The notes beneath the pieces were generated by a model. The model was not told where the DNA came from and made no database searches. It saw only the letters and a program-made list of their open reading frames with translations. From Bradyrhizobium elkanii USDA 76 (lineage in GTDB: Bacteria > Pseudomonadota > Alphaproteobacteria > Rhizobiales > Xanthobacteraceae), in contig NZ_CP066356.1 in the NCBI RefSeq assembly GCF_023278185.1, positions 8,300,001 through 8,364,000 on the forward strand: a stretch of 64,000 nt of DNA, read 5' to 3'. The stretch's first letter is position 1. Every line of letters begins with the position of its first letter. Positions 44,364 to 52,584 of this stretch are shown here, one piece after another. The translations under genes and the position numbers were made by a program.

Positions 44364-45097
44364 GCCAGAACCCGCATATCTTCATCGTGGACGATGAGGC
44401 GCCGGCCCGCGAAATGGTCGGCGATTACCTCAAGATGCACGGCTTCGGCGTGACGCTGTGTGATGGCGGCAAGAGCCTGCGCAAGGAGATCGAGGGCTGC
44501 ACGCCCGATCTCGTGGTGCTGGACCTCAACATGCCCGAGGAGGACGGACTGTCGATCATTCGCGACCTCAAGAGCAAGATCAACGTCCCCGTCATCATGC
44601 TGACAGCTACTGCCAGCCCGATCGACCGGGTCGTCGGGCTGGAGCTCGGCGCCGACGACTATGTGGCCAAGCCCTGCGAATTGCGCGAGCTGATGGCGCG
44701 CATCCGCTCGGTGCTGCGGCGGAGCGGGCCGGCGAAGACGGCGACGCCGGAACCGGCGAGTGCGAAGGCCGAAAAGGAGCAGCTGGTGCGGTTCGGCACC
44801 AAATGGCTCGATCTCGAGGCCCAGGCGCTGCGCGACGACGAGGGCAACGAGCATCCGCTGACGGCCTCCGAATTCGGCCTCCTGAAGGTGTTCGCGGCCA
44901 ACCCGAAGCGGGTGCTGTCGCGCGAGCGGCTCCTGGAACTCGCCAATGCGCGCGACGCGGAAGCCTTCGACCGTGCCGTCGACCTGCGCATCATGCGCAT
45001 CCGCCGCAAGATCGAATTCGACCCGACCAAGCCGTCGGTGATCCGCACCATCCGCGGCGGCGGCTACCTGTTCTCGCCGACCGGGGACAAGGCCTGA
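44360..45097 (+). CDS. OmpR-family response regulator
   Basis: A 245-residue regulator with a receiver domain (IVDDEAP, phospho-Asp in LVVLDLNMPEEDG, Thr in MLTATAS, Lys in YVAKPCE) and a winged-helix OmpR/PhoB output domain (LTASEFGLLKVFAANPKRVL, VDLRIMRIRRKIE). It is the last gene of the four-gene operon starting with the TRAP binding protein and the expected output of the phosphorelay. The direct repeats at 39418-39460 are its most obvious local target. Confidence 0.9.
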   Translation: MSQNPHIFIVDDEAPAREMVGDYLKMHGFGVTLCDGGKSLRKEIEGCTPDLVVLDLNMPEEDGLSIIRDLKSKINVPVIMLTATASPIDRVVGLELGADDYVAKPCELRELMARIRSVLRRSGPAKTATPEPASAKAEKEQLVRFGTKWLDLEAQALRDDEGNEHPLTASEFGLLKVFAANPKRVLSRERLLELANARDAEAFDRAVDLRIMRIRRKIEFDPTKPSVIRTIRGGGYLFSPTGDKA

Positions 45098-45099
45098 TT

Positions 45100-45222
45100 G
45101 TCGTCCCGGCGAAAGCCGGGACCCATTACCCCGACTACCTGTGGTGAGACGACGATAGGGCCACAGCGAGCTCCAACAGCGAACGGCTGTGGTTATGGGT
45201 CCCGGCCTTCGCCGGGACGACG
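45100..45222. repeat. Palindromic doublet, family A (copy A4)
   Basis: A textbook copy: GTCGTCCCGGCGAAAGCCGG at 45100 and its reverse complement ending at 45222, with a 60-bp centre. It lies three bases after the regulator stop codon and upstream of polA. Confidence 0.85.
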
Positions 45223-45297
45223 ATTTGATTGTGTGGCACCGGCGGATTCAGCGACACAAAGGCTGTCAATCCGCGCAAAAATCCCTAAGTTTCGGCC

Positions 45298-48200
45298 ATG
45301 CCGAAAACAGCCTCCAAAGCCCCCGCCAAGCCCGCATCGAAGACCGCCCCCAAGCCCGTTGCCGCCAAGGCCACGGCGAAGGGCGACCATGTCTTCCTGG
45401 TCGACGGCTCGTCCTACATCTTCCGCGCCTACCACGCGCTGCCGCCGCTGAACCGCAAATCCGACGGGCTGCAGGTCAACGCCGTGCTCGGCTTCTGCAA
45501 CATGCTGTGGAAGCTGCTGCGCGACATGCCCGAGGACAACCGGCCGACGCATCTGGCGATCGTGTTCGACAAGTCGGAGATCACGTTCCGCAACAAGCTC
45601 TATCCCGACTACAAGGCGCACCGGCCGCCGGCGCCCGACGATTTGATCCCGCAATTCGCGCTGATCCGCGAGGCGGTGCGCGCCTTCGAACTGCCCTGCC
45701 TCGAGCAGGTCGGCTTCGAGGCCGACGATCTGATCGCGACCTATGCGCGGCTCGCCAGCGAGCGCGGCGCGACCACGACGATCGTGTCATCGGACAAGGA
45801 TCTGATGCAGCTCGTCAACGACAAGGTCGTGATGTACGACACGATGAAGGATCGCCGCATCGGCCGCGACGAGGTGATCGAGAAGTTCGGCGTGCCGCCG
45901 GAGAAGGTGGTCGAGGTGCAGGCACTGGCCGGCGACTCCACCGACAACGTGCCCGGCGTGCCCGGCATCGGCATCAAGACCGCCGCGCAGCTGATCATCG
46001 AATATGGCGATCTCGATCAGCTGCTGTTCCGCGCCGGCGAGATCAAGCAGCCGAAGCGGCGCGAGGCGCTGCTCGAGAACGCCGAGAAGGCGCGGATCTC
46101 GCGCCAGCTCGTGCTGCTCGACGACAAGGTCGAGCTCGAAGTGCCGCTCGACGACCTCGCCGTGAACGAGCCCGACTCGCGCCGGCTGATCGCCTTCCTC
46201 AAGGCGATGGAGTTCACCACCCTCACCCGCCGCGTCGCCGACTACGCGCAGATCGACCCGGCCAATGTCGATGCCGATCCCGGCAACAAGAGCGGCGCGA
46301 GCGTGTTCTCGCCATTGCCGTCGTCGGATGTGACGCCGGCGCCCGGAGACGCGCCGACATCGGCCGCGGCACCGCTGCCGAAAGCCAAGCCGACCGGCGC
46401 GCGTGACGACAAGAATTCGAGCCTGAAGGGCACCCCGGCGACGCTGGCCGAGGCCCGCGGCGAGGCGATCCGGAAGACCGGCTTCGAGCGCAAGGCGTAT
46501 CGGGCGATCGGCAGCCTCGAGCAGCTCAACGCCTTCATCGCCCGCGTGCCCGACACCGGCTACGTCGCGATCGAGGCGATGTCGGAATCGATCGACCCGA
46601 TGCAGGGCGAGCTCTCGGGCCTTGCGCTGGCGCTGGCGCCGAACGATGCGTGTTACGTCCCGCTCAGCCACCGGCAGGCCGGCGGCGGCGCGGGCCTGTT
46701 CGACGCCGGCCTCGCGCCCGGCCAGATCAAGACGGCCGAGGCGCTGGCGGCGCTCAAGCCGCTGCTGGAGTCCGTCGGCATCCAGAAGGTCGGCTTCGAC
46801 GTCAAGTTCACCTCGGTGATGCTGGCGCAGCACGGAATCACGCTGCGCAACATCGACGATGCGCAGCTGATGAGCTACGCGCTCGATGCGGGCCGCGGCT
46901 CGCATGCGCTGGAGGCGCTCGCCGAGCGCTGGTTCGGCCACGCCGTCGTCAATTACGGCGGCCTCGTCGGCAGCGGCAAGGGCAAGCTGACCTTCGATCA
47001 GGTCACGATCGACAAGGCCAGCGAATATGCGGCCGAAAGCGCCGACGTGATCCTGCGGCTGTGGCGGGTGCTGAAGCCGCGTCTCGTCGCCGAGCGGATG
47101 GCGACGGTGTACGAGACGCTGGAGCGGCCGCTGGTCTCGGTGCTGGCGCGGATGGAGCGGCGCGGCATCTCGATCGACCGCCAGGTGCTGTCGCGGCTGT
47201 CGGGCGATTTCGCCCAGACCGCGGCGCGCGTCGAGGCCGAGATCCAGGAGATCGCCGGCGAGCCGGTCAATGTCGGCAGCCCGAAGCAGATCGGCGACAT
47301 CATCTTCGGCAAGATGGGATTGCCCGGCGGCAGCAAGACCAAGACCGGCGCGTGGTCGACCACCGCGCAGGTGCTCGACGAGCTCGCCGAGCAGGGCCAC
47401 GAATTCCCGAAGAAGATCCTGGAGTGGCGCCAGGTCTCGAAGCTGAAGTCGACCTATACCGACGCGCTGCCGACCTACGTCAATCCGCAGACCCATCGCG
47501 TCCACACCACCTACGCGCTGGCCGCGACCACCACGGGCCGGCTGTCGTCGAACGAGCCGAACCTGCAGAACATCCCGGTTCGTACCGAGGACGGCCGCAA
47601 GATCCGCCGCGCCTTCATCGCAACGCCCGGCCACAAGCTGGTGTCGGCCGACTACTCGCAGATCGAGTTGCGGCTGCTCGCCGAGATCGCCGACGTGCCG
47701 GTGCTGCGCCAGGCATTCCGCGACGGGCTCGACATTCACGCCATGACCGCCTCCGAAATGTTCGGCGTGCCGATCAAGGACATGCCGAGCGAGGTGCGCC
47801 GCCGCGCCAAGGCGATCAATTTCGGCATCATCTACGGCATCTCGGCGTTCGGCCTCGCCAACCAGCTCGGCATCGCCCGCGAGGAGGCCTCGGCCTACAT
47901 CAAGAAATACTTCGAGCGCTTCCCGGGCATCCGCGCCTATATGGACGAGACCAAGGATTTCTGCCGCCGCAACGGCTATGTGACGACGCTGTTCGGGCGC
48001 AAGTGCTACTACCCCGACATCAAGGCCTCCAACGCCTCGGTGCGCGCCTTCAACGAACGCGCCGCGATCAATGCGCGCCTGCAGGGCACCGCGGCCGACA
48101 TCATCCGCCGCGCCATGATCCGCGTCGAGGACGCGCTGACCGAGAAAAAGCTCTCGGCGCAGATGCTTTTGCAGGTGCATGACGAACTGATCTTCGAGGT

Positions 48201-48336
48201 GCCGGACGACGAGGTCGCGGCGACGCTGCCGGTGGTGCAGAAGGTGATGCAGGACGCGCCGTTCCCAGCGGTGATCCTGTCGCTGCCGCTGCAGGTCGAC
48301 GCCCGCGCCGCGAACAACTGGGACGAGGCGCATTAG
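45298..48336 (+). CDS. polA: DNA polymerase I
   Basis: A 1012-residue polymerase for Okazaki-fragment maturation and repair. A basic Ala/Lys/Pro tail (residues 1-28) precedes the 5'-3' exonuclease domain (from VFLVDGSSYIFRAYHALP to about 300). The 3'-5' exonuclease-like domain spans about 395-600. Polymerase motifs are intact: VSADYSQIELRLLAEI (A), RRRAKAINFGIIYGIS (B), LQVHDELIFEV (C). All four carboxylates that bind metal in Klenow proofreading (E. coli D355, E357, D424, D501) are replaced here by E426, M428, T505 and S581, so proofreading is predicted to be absent. It is monocistronic, between repeats. Confidence 0.95.
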   Translation: MPKTASKAPAKPASKTAPKPVAAKATAKGDHVFLVDGSSYIFRAYHALPPLNRKSDGLQVNAVLGFCNMLWKLLRDMPEDNRPTHLAIVFDKSEITFRNKLYPDYKAHRPPAPDDLIPQFALIREAVRAFELPCLEQVGFEADDLIATYARLASERGATTTIVSSDKDLMQLVNDKVVMYDTMKDRRIGRDEVIEKFGVPPEKVVEVQALAGDSTDNVPGVPGIGIKTAAQLIIEYGDLDQLLFRAGEIKQPKRREALLENAEKARISRQLVLLDDKVELEVPLDDLAVNEPDSRRLIAFLKAMEFTTLTRRVADYAQIDPANVDADPGNKSGASVFSPLPSSDVTPAPGDAPTSAAAPLPKAKPTGARDDKNSSLKGTPATLAEARGEAIRKTGFERKAYRAIGSLEQLNAFIARVPDTGYVAIEAMSESIDPMQGELSGLALALAPNDACYVPLSHRQAGGGAGLFDAGLAPGQIKTAEALAALKPLLESVGIQKVGFDVKFTSVMLAQHGITLRNIDDAQLMSYALDAGRGSHALEALAERWFGHAVVNYGGLVGSGKGKLTFDQVTIDKASEYAAESADVILRLWRVLKPRLVAERMATVYETLERPLVSVLARMERRGISIDRQVLSRLSGDFAQTAARVEAEIQEIAGEPVNVGSPKQIGDIIFGKMGLPGGSKTKTGAWSTTAQVLDELAEQGHEFPKKILEWRQVSKLKSTYTDALPTYVNPQTHRVHTTYALAATTTGRLSSNEPNLQNIPVRTEDGRKIRRAFIATPGHKLVSADYSQIELRLLAEIADVPVLRQAFRDGLDIHAMTASEMFGVPIKDMPSEVRRRAKAINFGIIYGISAFGLANQLGIAREEASAYIKKYFERFPGIRAYMDETKDFCRRNGYVTTLFGRKCYYPDIKASNASVRAFNERAAINARLQGTAADIIRRAMIRVEDALTEKKLSAQMLLQVHDELIFEVPDDEVAATLPVVQKVMQDAPFPAVILSLPLQVDARAANNWDEAH

Positions 48337-48342
48337 CGGCTC

Positions 48343-48468
48343 CTTCGCCTCTCCCGCTTGCGGGGGAGGCCGACGCGCGAAGCGCGGCGGGTGGGGGCTC
48401 TCTCCGCTGAAAGACTCTGCGCGGAGGCACCCCCACCCCGCCCTCCCCCGCAAGCGGGAGAGGGAGCC
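48343..48468. repeat. Palindromic doublet, family C (copy C7)
   Basis: An inverted pair, CTTCGCCTCTCCCGCTTGCG and CCCGCAAGCGGGAGAGGG, between polA and the LysE gene. Confidence 0.78.
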
Positions 48469-48566
48469 CTTGCACCGCCGCCACCACATTGCTCCGAGAG
48501 CAATTCCGAGATGGCCGCGCCGCGGATGACACGCTAGAAGTGCGCGCATTCCTCGCGAGACCCGTC

Positions 48567-49202
48567 ATGCCCCACACATCCGCTTTGCTCGGCTTTGCGC
48601 TCATCTGCCTCGGCATGGTGCTGACGCCGGGGCCGAACATGATCTATCTGATCTCGCGCTCGATCACGCAGGGGCCCGCGGCCGGCATCGTCTCGCTCGG
48701 CGGCGTGGCGCTCGGCTTCGTGTTCTACATGCTGTGCGCGGCGTTCGGCATCACCGCATTGCTGTTTGCGATTCCCTACGCCTATGACGCGCTGCGCTTT
48801 GCCGGCGCGGGCTATCTGCTCTGGCTGGCGTGGCAGGCATTGAAGCCCGGCGGCCGCTCGCCGTTCCAGGTCAAGGCGCTGAAGGTCGACGGCCCGCGCA
48901 AATTGTTCGCGATGGGCTTCGTCACCAATCTGCTCAACCCGAAGATCGCGATGCTTTATCTGGCGCTGCTGCCGCAGTTCATCGATCCCGCCGGCGGCAG
49001 CGTGCTGACGCAGTCGCTCGCGCTCGGCTCGATCCAGATCGTGATCAGCGTCAGCGTCAACGCGATGATCGCCCTGGCCGCCGGTTCGATCGCGGTGTTC
49101 CTCGGCACCCGCCCGAGCTGGCTGCTGGTGCAGCGCTGGCTGATGGGCACGGTGCTGGCGGGACTGGCGATGAAGATGGCGCTCGAGGCGCGAAGGGCCT
49201 AG
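48567..49202 (+). CDS. LysE/RhtB-family exporter
   Basis: A 211-residue inner-membrane protein with about six hydrophobic segments and the family signature GMVLTPGPNMIYLISRSITQ near residues 15-34. The second conserved block FVTNLLNPKIAMLYLALLPQ is near residue 120. LysE/RhtB proteins export amino acids or derivatives; the cargo is unknown. The ATG at 48567 is chosen because the longer frame begins in intergenic DNA. Confidence 0.85.
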   Translation: MPHTSALLGFALICLGMVLTPGPNMIYLISRSITQGPAAGIVSLGGVALGFVFYMLCAAFGITALLFAIPYAYDALRFAGAGYLLWLAWQALKPGGRSPFQVKALKVDGPRKLFAMGFVTNLLNPKIAMLYLALLPQFIDPAGGSVLTQSLALGSIQIVISVSVNAMIALAAGSIAVFLGTRPSWLLVQRWLMGTVLAGLAMKMALEARRA

Positions 49203-49209
49203 CCGACTC

Positions 49210-49311
49210 GTCATGCACGGGTTTGACCCGCGCATCCATCGCCTGCGCATGCAGGCGTCAAGACTCGCTTGCGAAGAGGATGGATTGCCGGGTCAAGCCC
49301 GGCAATGACGA
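49210..49311. repeat. Palindromic doublet, family D
   Basis: An inverted pair, TCATGCACGGGTTTGACCCG and CGGGTCAAGCCCGGCAATGA, with a CATCCAT/ATGGATT inner stem. It lies between the convergent LysE and GST genes. This is the only family D copy in the window. Confidence 0.75.
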
Positions 49312-49318
49312 CCTCTCC

Positions 49319-49945
49319 TCAATCCAGCTTCGCCTCCATGCCCCGCTTCGTCGCCGGGCGGGCCATCAGCGTCTCGTACCAGCGCTTGACGTTGGGGAAG
49401 TCGGCCAGCTCGACCTTGTGGCGCGGATGGCGCCAGGCCCAGCCGAGGATGGCGAAATCGGCGACCGAGAGATCGCCGGCAACGAATTCGCGCCCATCAA
49501 GCCGGCGATCCAGCACGCCGTAGAGTCGCCGCGTCTCCGCCATGTAGCGTTTCAGGCCGTAGGCGCGGTCCTGCTCGTTCTCCAGCGCGATGAAATGGTG
49601 CACCTGGCCCGGCATCGGGCCGAAGCCGCCCATCTGCCACATCAGCCACTCATAGACCGGAATCCGTTCCGCCAGCGGCTTCGGCAGGAACTTGCCGGTC
49701 TTCTCGCCGAGATAGAGCAGGATCGCGCCGGATTCGAAAATGCTGACCGGCTTGCCGCCCGGCCCATCCGGATCGACGATCGCCGGGATCTTGTTGTTCG
49801 GGCTGATCGCAAGGAAGGCGGGCGCCATCTGTTCGCCCTTGCCGATGTTCACCGGGATCACCTTGTAGGGCAGGCCCATTTCCTCCAGCGCCACGGAGAT
49901 CTTGCGGCCGTTGGGGGTGTTCCAGGTGTGCAGCTCGATGGTCAT
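49319..49945 (-). CDS. Glutathione S-transferase family protein (YfcG/nu-like)
   Basis: A 208-residue thioredoxin-fold plus helical-domain protein. The N-terminal [20 protein letters not shown] and the glutathione-binding [12 protein letters not shown] and [17 protein letters not shown] segments are clear. The TPNG start, lacking an early catalytic Cys, is typical of the nu class (YfcG/YghU), which act as disulfide-bond reductases. The start at 49945 is set by a GGAAGCGG site; the longer frame runs through a tandem repeat. Confidence 0.87.
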   Translation of the reverse strand: MTIELHTWNTPNGRKISVALEEMGLPYKVIPVNIGKGEQMAPAFLAISPNNKIPAIVDPDGPGGKPVSIFESGAILLYLGEKTGKFLPKPLAERIPVYEWLMWQMGGFGPMPGQVHHFIALENEQDRAYGLKRYMAETRRLYGVLDRRLDGREFVAGDLSVADFAILGWAWRHPRHKVELADFPNVKRWYETLMARPATKRGMEAKLD

Positions 49946-49958
49946 TTCCGCTTCCCGT

Positions 49959-49994
49959 GCAAGTGTTTGGGCAAGTGTTTGGCCGAGTGTTTGG
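49959..49994. repeat. Three tandem 12-bp units (GCAAGTGTTTGG)
   Basis: Two exact copies and a third with two changes (CCGAGTGTTTGG) lie immediately upstream of the GST ribosome site, in its 5' leader. Confidence 0.7.
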
Positions 49995-50159
49995 CGCCTG
50001 CTTACGGGGAACGGAACGGCCGCACAACCGCGCTTTCCGGAAAGCACGCCCGCGGAAATCGCGGCTTGGGCACTGTTGACGGCCCGATTTCCGCGCTGGA
50101 ATGTGCCAGTAAGCGTGGATAGATTGCCGCCCGCCTCAAACCCTCAAGGGAAAAAGTCT

Positions 50160-50723
50160 TTGTCCAAATCAGCCTCCCGCGCCCGCCTCGCCGAGATCAT
50201 CCGCAAGCGTTCGTTCGGCCGCGGCGAGATCACGCTGGCGTCGGGCCGCAAGAGCGACTTCTATTTCAACCTGAAGCCGACGATGCTCGATCCCGAGGGC
50301 GCGGCGCTGCTCGCCGAGCTCACCTATGAAGCGCTGAAGGACGACAAGCTCGACTTCGTCGGCGGGCTCGAGATGGGCGCGGTGCCGCTGGCCGGCGCGA
50401 TCGCGCAGCTGTCCTGGCTGAAGGGCCACCCGATCGCGGCGTTCTTCGTGCGCAAGAAGCCGAAGGAGCATGGCGCGAAGCTTTCCGTCGAAGGGCTCGC
50501 GAAGGGCGAGAGCCTTGCGGGCAAGCGCATCGTGATCGTCGAGGACGTCACCACGACAGGCGGCTCGGCGCTGAAGGCGGTGGAAGCCGTGCGCGAGGCC
50601 GGCGGCGAGATCGCCCTGGTCTTCACCATGGTCGACCGCGAGGAAGGCGCGACCGAGACGTTTGCCGAAGCCGGCTTGCCGTTCCGCGCGCTGTACAAGG
50701 CGGGCGAGTTCCTGAAGGACTGA
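50160..50723 (+). CDS. pyrE: Orotate phosphoribosyltransferase
   Basis: A 187-residue enzyme converting orotate and PRPP to orotidine 5'-monophosphate in pyrimidine synthesis. The PRPP-binding motif [20 protein letters not shown] is near residues 120-140. [17 protein letters not shown] is near residue 20. The start is taken as TTG at 50160 (encoding [14 protein letters not shown]), since homologues I recall begin with this sequence and AAGGG lies about 10 bases upstream. No nearer ATG exists in frame. It is followed by a block of nested repeats. Confidence 0.9.
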   Translation: MSKSASRARLAEIIRKRSFGRGEITLASGRKSDFYFNLKPTMLDPEGAALLAELTYEALKDDKLDFVGGLEMGAVPLAGAIAQLSWLKGHPIAAFFVRKKPKEHGAKLSVEGLAKGESLAGKRIVIVEDVTTTGGSALKAVEAVREAGGEIALVFTMVDREEGATETFAEAGLPFRALYKAGEFLKD

Positions 50724-51155
50724 CGGTCTCTCTTCTCCCTCGCCCCGCTCTTGCGGGGTCGAGACGAGCGAAGCTCGCTCATAGAGGGTTGGGGCTCTCT
50801 CCCCGCTTACATCTGTTGAGAGACCTGTACTGGATCGATCCGCGAACTCGCTTCGCCTCTCCCGCTTGCGGGGGAGGCCGGATCGCATCGTCAGATGCGA
50901 TCCGGGTGGGGGCTCTTTCCACGAGTCCCATCGCGGTGAAACCCCCACCCCAACCCTCCCCCGCAAGCGGGAGAGGGGGCGCAGTACCGATGCCGTTGCA
51001 CCTCAAACCTCATATGCGATAGCCCGCCGTAAGCGGGGCGAGGTGAAAGGCAGTCCGCGCGGTGCGCGTTTCATGTGACGCCGTCACCCTCAATCAATCG
51101 CTCGTTTACCATCCCGCCTTAAGGTGAGTCCGCCGGGGCAGCTTGTCGCCGCGGC
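50724..51155. other. Gene-free gap filled with nested palindromic repeats
   Basis: About 430 bp between pyrE and the DUF2865 gene. Apart from the repeats at 50733-51048 only about 100 bp upstream of the DUF2865 gene remain, presumably its promoter. Confidence 0.6.
50733..51048. repeat. Family C doublet with a second doublet inserted inside it (copy C8)
   Basis: The outer left arm (CTCGCCCCGCTCTTGCGGGG at 50739) pairs with an outer right arm (AAGCGGGGCGAGGTGAAAGG at 51031-51050). An inner, complete doublet of a slightly different subtype runs from about 50852 to 50980. The outer left half matches copy C3 until its alignment breaks near the inner unit. Confidence 0.65.
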
Positions 51156-52004
51156 GTGGCGCGTCGGGTGGAGTTGGCGTTGCGTACAGAGTTGAGTGAT
51201 CGGCGCATGCGGCGCCGCGTGATGCTGGCCGCCGCAGCCTTTGCGGGTTCCATCCTGGTGGTGCCCGCGCCCGTCTCGGCCGAGGGGCTGTTCGACTTCT
51301 TCTTCGGCGGTTCCCAGAAGCAGCAGAGCCGGCAGGCGCCGCCGCAAGCCAATTTCTTCGCCGACCCGTTCGGCCTCAACCAGCAGGCCGAGCGGCAGCC
51401 GTCCGCCCCCATCTCGGCGCCGCGCGTGGCCGGTTCCGGACCGGCATATTGCGTGCGCAGCTGCGACGGCAAATATTTTCCGCTGACGATGCGCGGCAAC
51501 GCCACGCCGGCGCAGCTCTGCCAGGCCTTCTGTCCGGCGAGCGCGACCAAGGTCTATTACGGCAGCCATATCGACAGCGCCGCATCGACCGCCGGCGAAC
51601 GCTACGCCGACAGCGAGAACGCCTTCGCCTATCGCAAGGCGTTGCGCGCCGACTGCACCTGCAACGGCCGCGACCCGGCGGGGCTCGCGCCGGTCGACCT
51701 CGCGCTCGATGCCTCGCTGCGTGCCGGCGACGTGATCGCGACCACCGACGGCCTCGTCGCCTACACCGGCATCCGCGTCGGCAACGAGCAGTCCTTCGAC
51801 TTCACGCCGGTCGCCTCCTACCCCGGATTGACCTCGGCAGTCCGTGCGCGGCTCGGCGAAATGAAGGTCGCCCCCGTCAGCGCCGAGATCGCGGGCGACG
51901 CGCCCCTGCCGGAAACCGGCCGCGATGTGGCGCCGTCGGCACCGTCTTCTGTTGCGCCGAAGGGCAACGGCGCGAAGCCCGCCAAGCGGGCCGAGGCGAA
52001 CTGA
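51156..52004 (+). CDS. DUF2865 domain exported protein
   Basis: A 282-residue protein with a signal-like segment (RRRVMLAAAAFAGSILVVPAPVSAEG) followed by a proline/glutamine-rich linker. The DUF2865 domain (about residues 95-215) has CVRSCDGKYFPL and CQAFCPASATKVYYGS carrying paired cysteines, and CTCNGRD. The domain is of unknown function and common in Rhizobiales. The start is either GTG 51156 or ATG 51207 (giving a cleaner signal peptide). The low-complexity tail is rich in Ala/Pro/Lys. Confidence 0.75.
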   Translation: MARRVELALRTELSDRRMRRRVMLAAAAFAGSILVVPAPVSAEGLFDFFFGGSQKQQSRQAPPQANFFADPFGLNQQAERQPSAPISAPRVAGSGPAYCVRSCDGKYFPLTMRGNATPAQLCQAFCPASATKVYYGSHIDSAASTAGERYADSENAFAYRKALRADCTCNGRDPAGLAPVDLALDASLRAGDVIATTDGLVAYTGIRVGNEQSFDFTPVASYPGLTSAVRARLGEMKVAPVSAEIAGDAPLPETGRDVAPSAPSSVAPKGNGAKPAKRAEAN

Positions 52005-52025
52005 CGGCCTCGAGCTGAGCGCCTG

Positions 52026-52457
52026 TCAGCGCGCCACGATCACGCCGATCACGTTCGGCGCGGCCATGTATTTCTCCTCGATCGCGGCCCGCGCGGCCGC
52101 GCGGTTCTCCGGATTGAGGATGCCGCGCTTCTCGGCGAGGATCATCCAGCAATAGCCCCACCAGTCCGTCAGCATGCCGTGATCGTCGACGAGATCATAA
52201 CCCTGCTCGCCGGCGAAAATCCGCGCATGCGCTTCATCGAGCGAGTCGAGCCAGGCGTGATCCTCGTCCGAGAACAGCTCGTCGCTGAAATCATCCGTGG
52301 TGTAGCCCCAGATCGACATGCAGACCGCGTTGAACTCGCGATCGAGCTGGTCGTCGTCGATCGGCTGGCGGCGCGAGGCCTGGTGCAGCCGCGACAGCGA
52401 CCGCGCGAAATCGGCAATCCGGGTCAGGGCGAATTGATCGAAGGCGATGGTGGACAT
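52026..52457 (-). CDS. Conserved hypothetical protein
   Basis: A 143-residue acidic, soluble protein (MSTIAFDQFALTRIADFARS) with no domain I recognise. It is rich in Asp/Glu and Trp (FSDELFSDEDHAWLDSLDEA, LTDWWGYCWMILAEKRG), suggesting a compact alpha-helical fold. GAGG eight bases upstream supports the start at 52457. It is convergent with the DUF2865 gene and divergent from the GIY-YIG element. Function unknown. Confidence 0.65.
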   Translation of the reverse strand: MSTIAFDQFALTRIADFARSLSRLHQASRRQPIDDDQLDREFNAVCMSIWGYTTDDFSDELFSDEDHAWLDSLDEAHARIFAGEQGYDLVDDHGMLTDWWGYCWMILAEKRGILNPENRAAARAAIEEKYMAAPNVIGVIVAR

Positions 52458-52584
52458 GTAGTCCTCGCAGAGACTGAAAGACCATAGATATTGTGTCGGC
52501 GCAGCCGCCGAATCACAATGATATATCAAAGACTTGCTAAAGTGTTCTTAATTCGTTCTGATTGGTTTATAGACCGCCCCCGGA

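Noticed and set aside
45787..48549. 920-codon open frame antisense to polA
   Set aside because: Shadow of the high-GC polA gene; Arg/His/Asp-rich translation with no domain, while the plus-strand product is unmistakable.
50733..51048. Possible CRISPR array
   Set aside because: Repeats are inverted hairpins, not regularly spaced direct repeats, and no cas genes are present.
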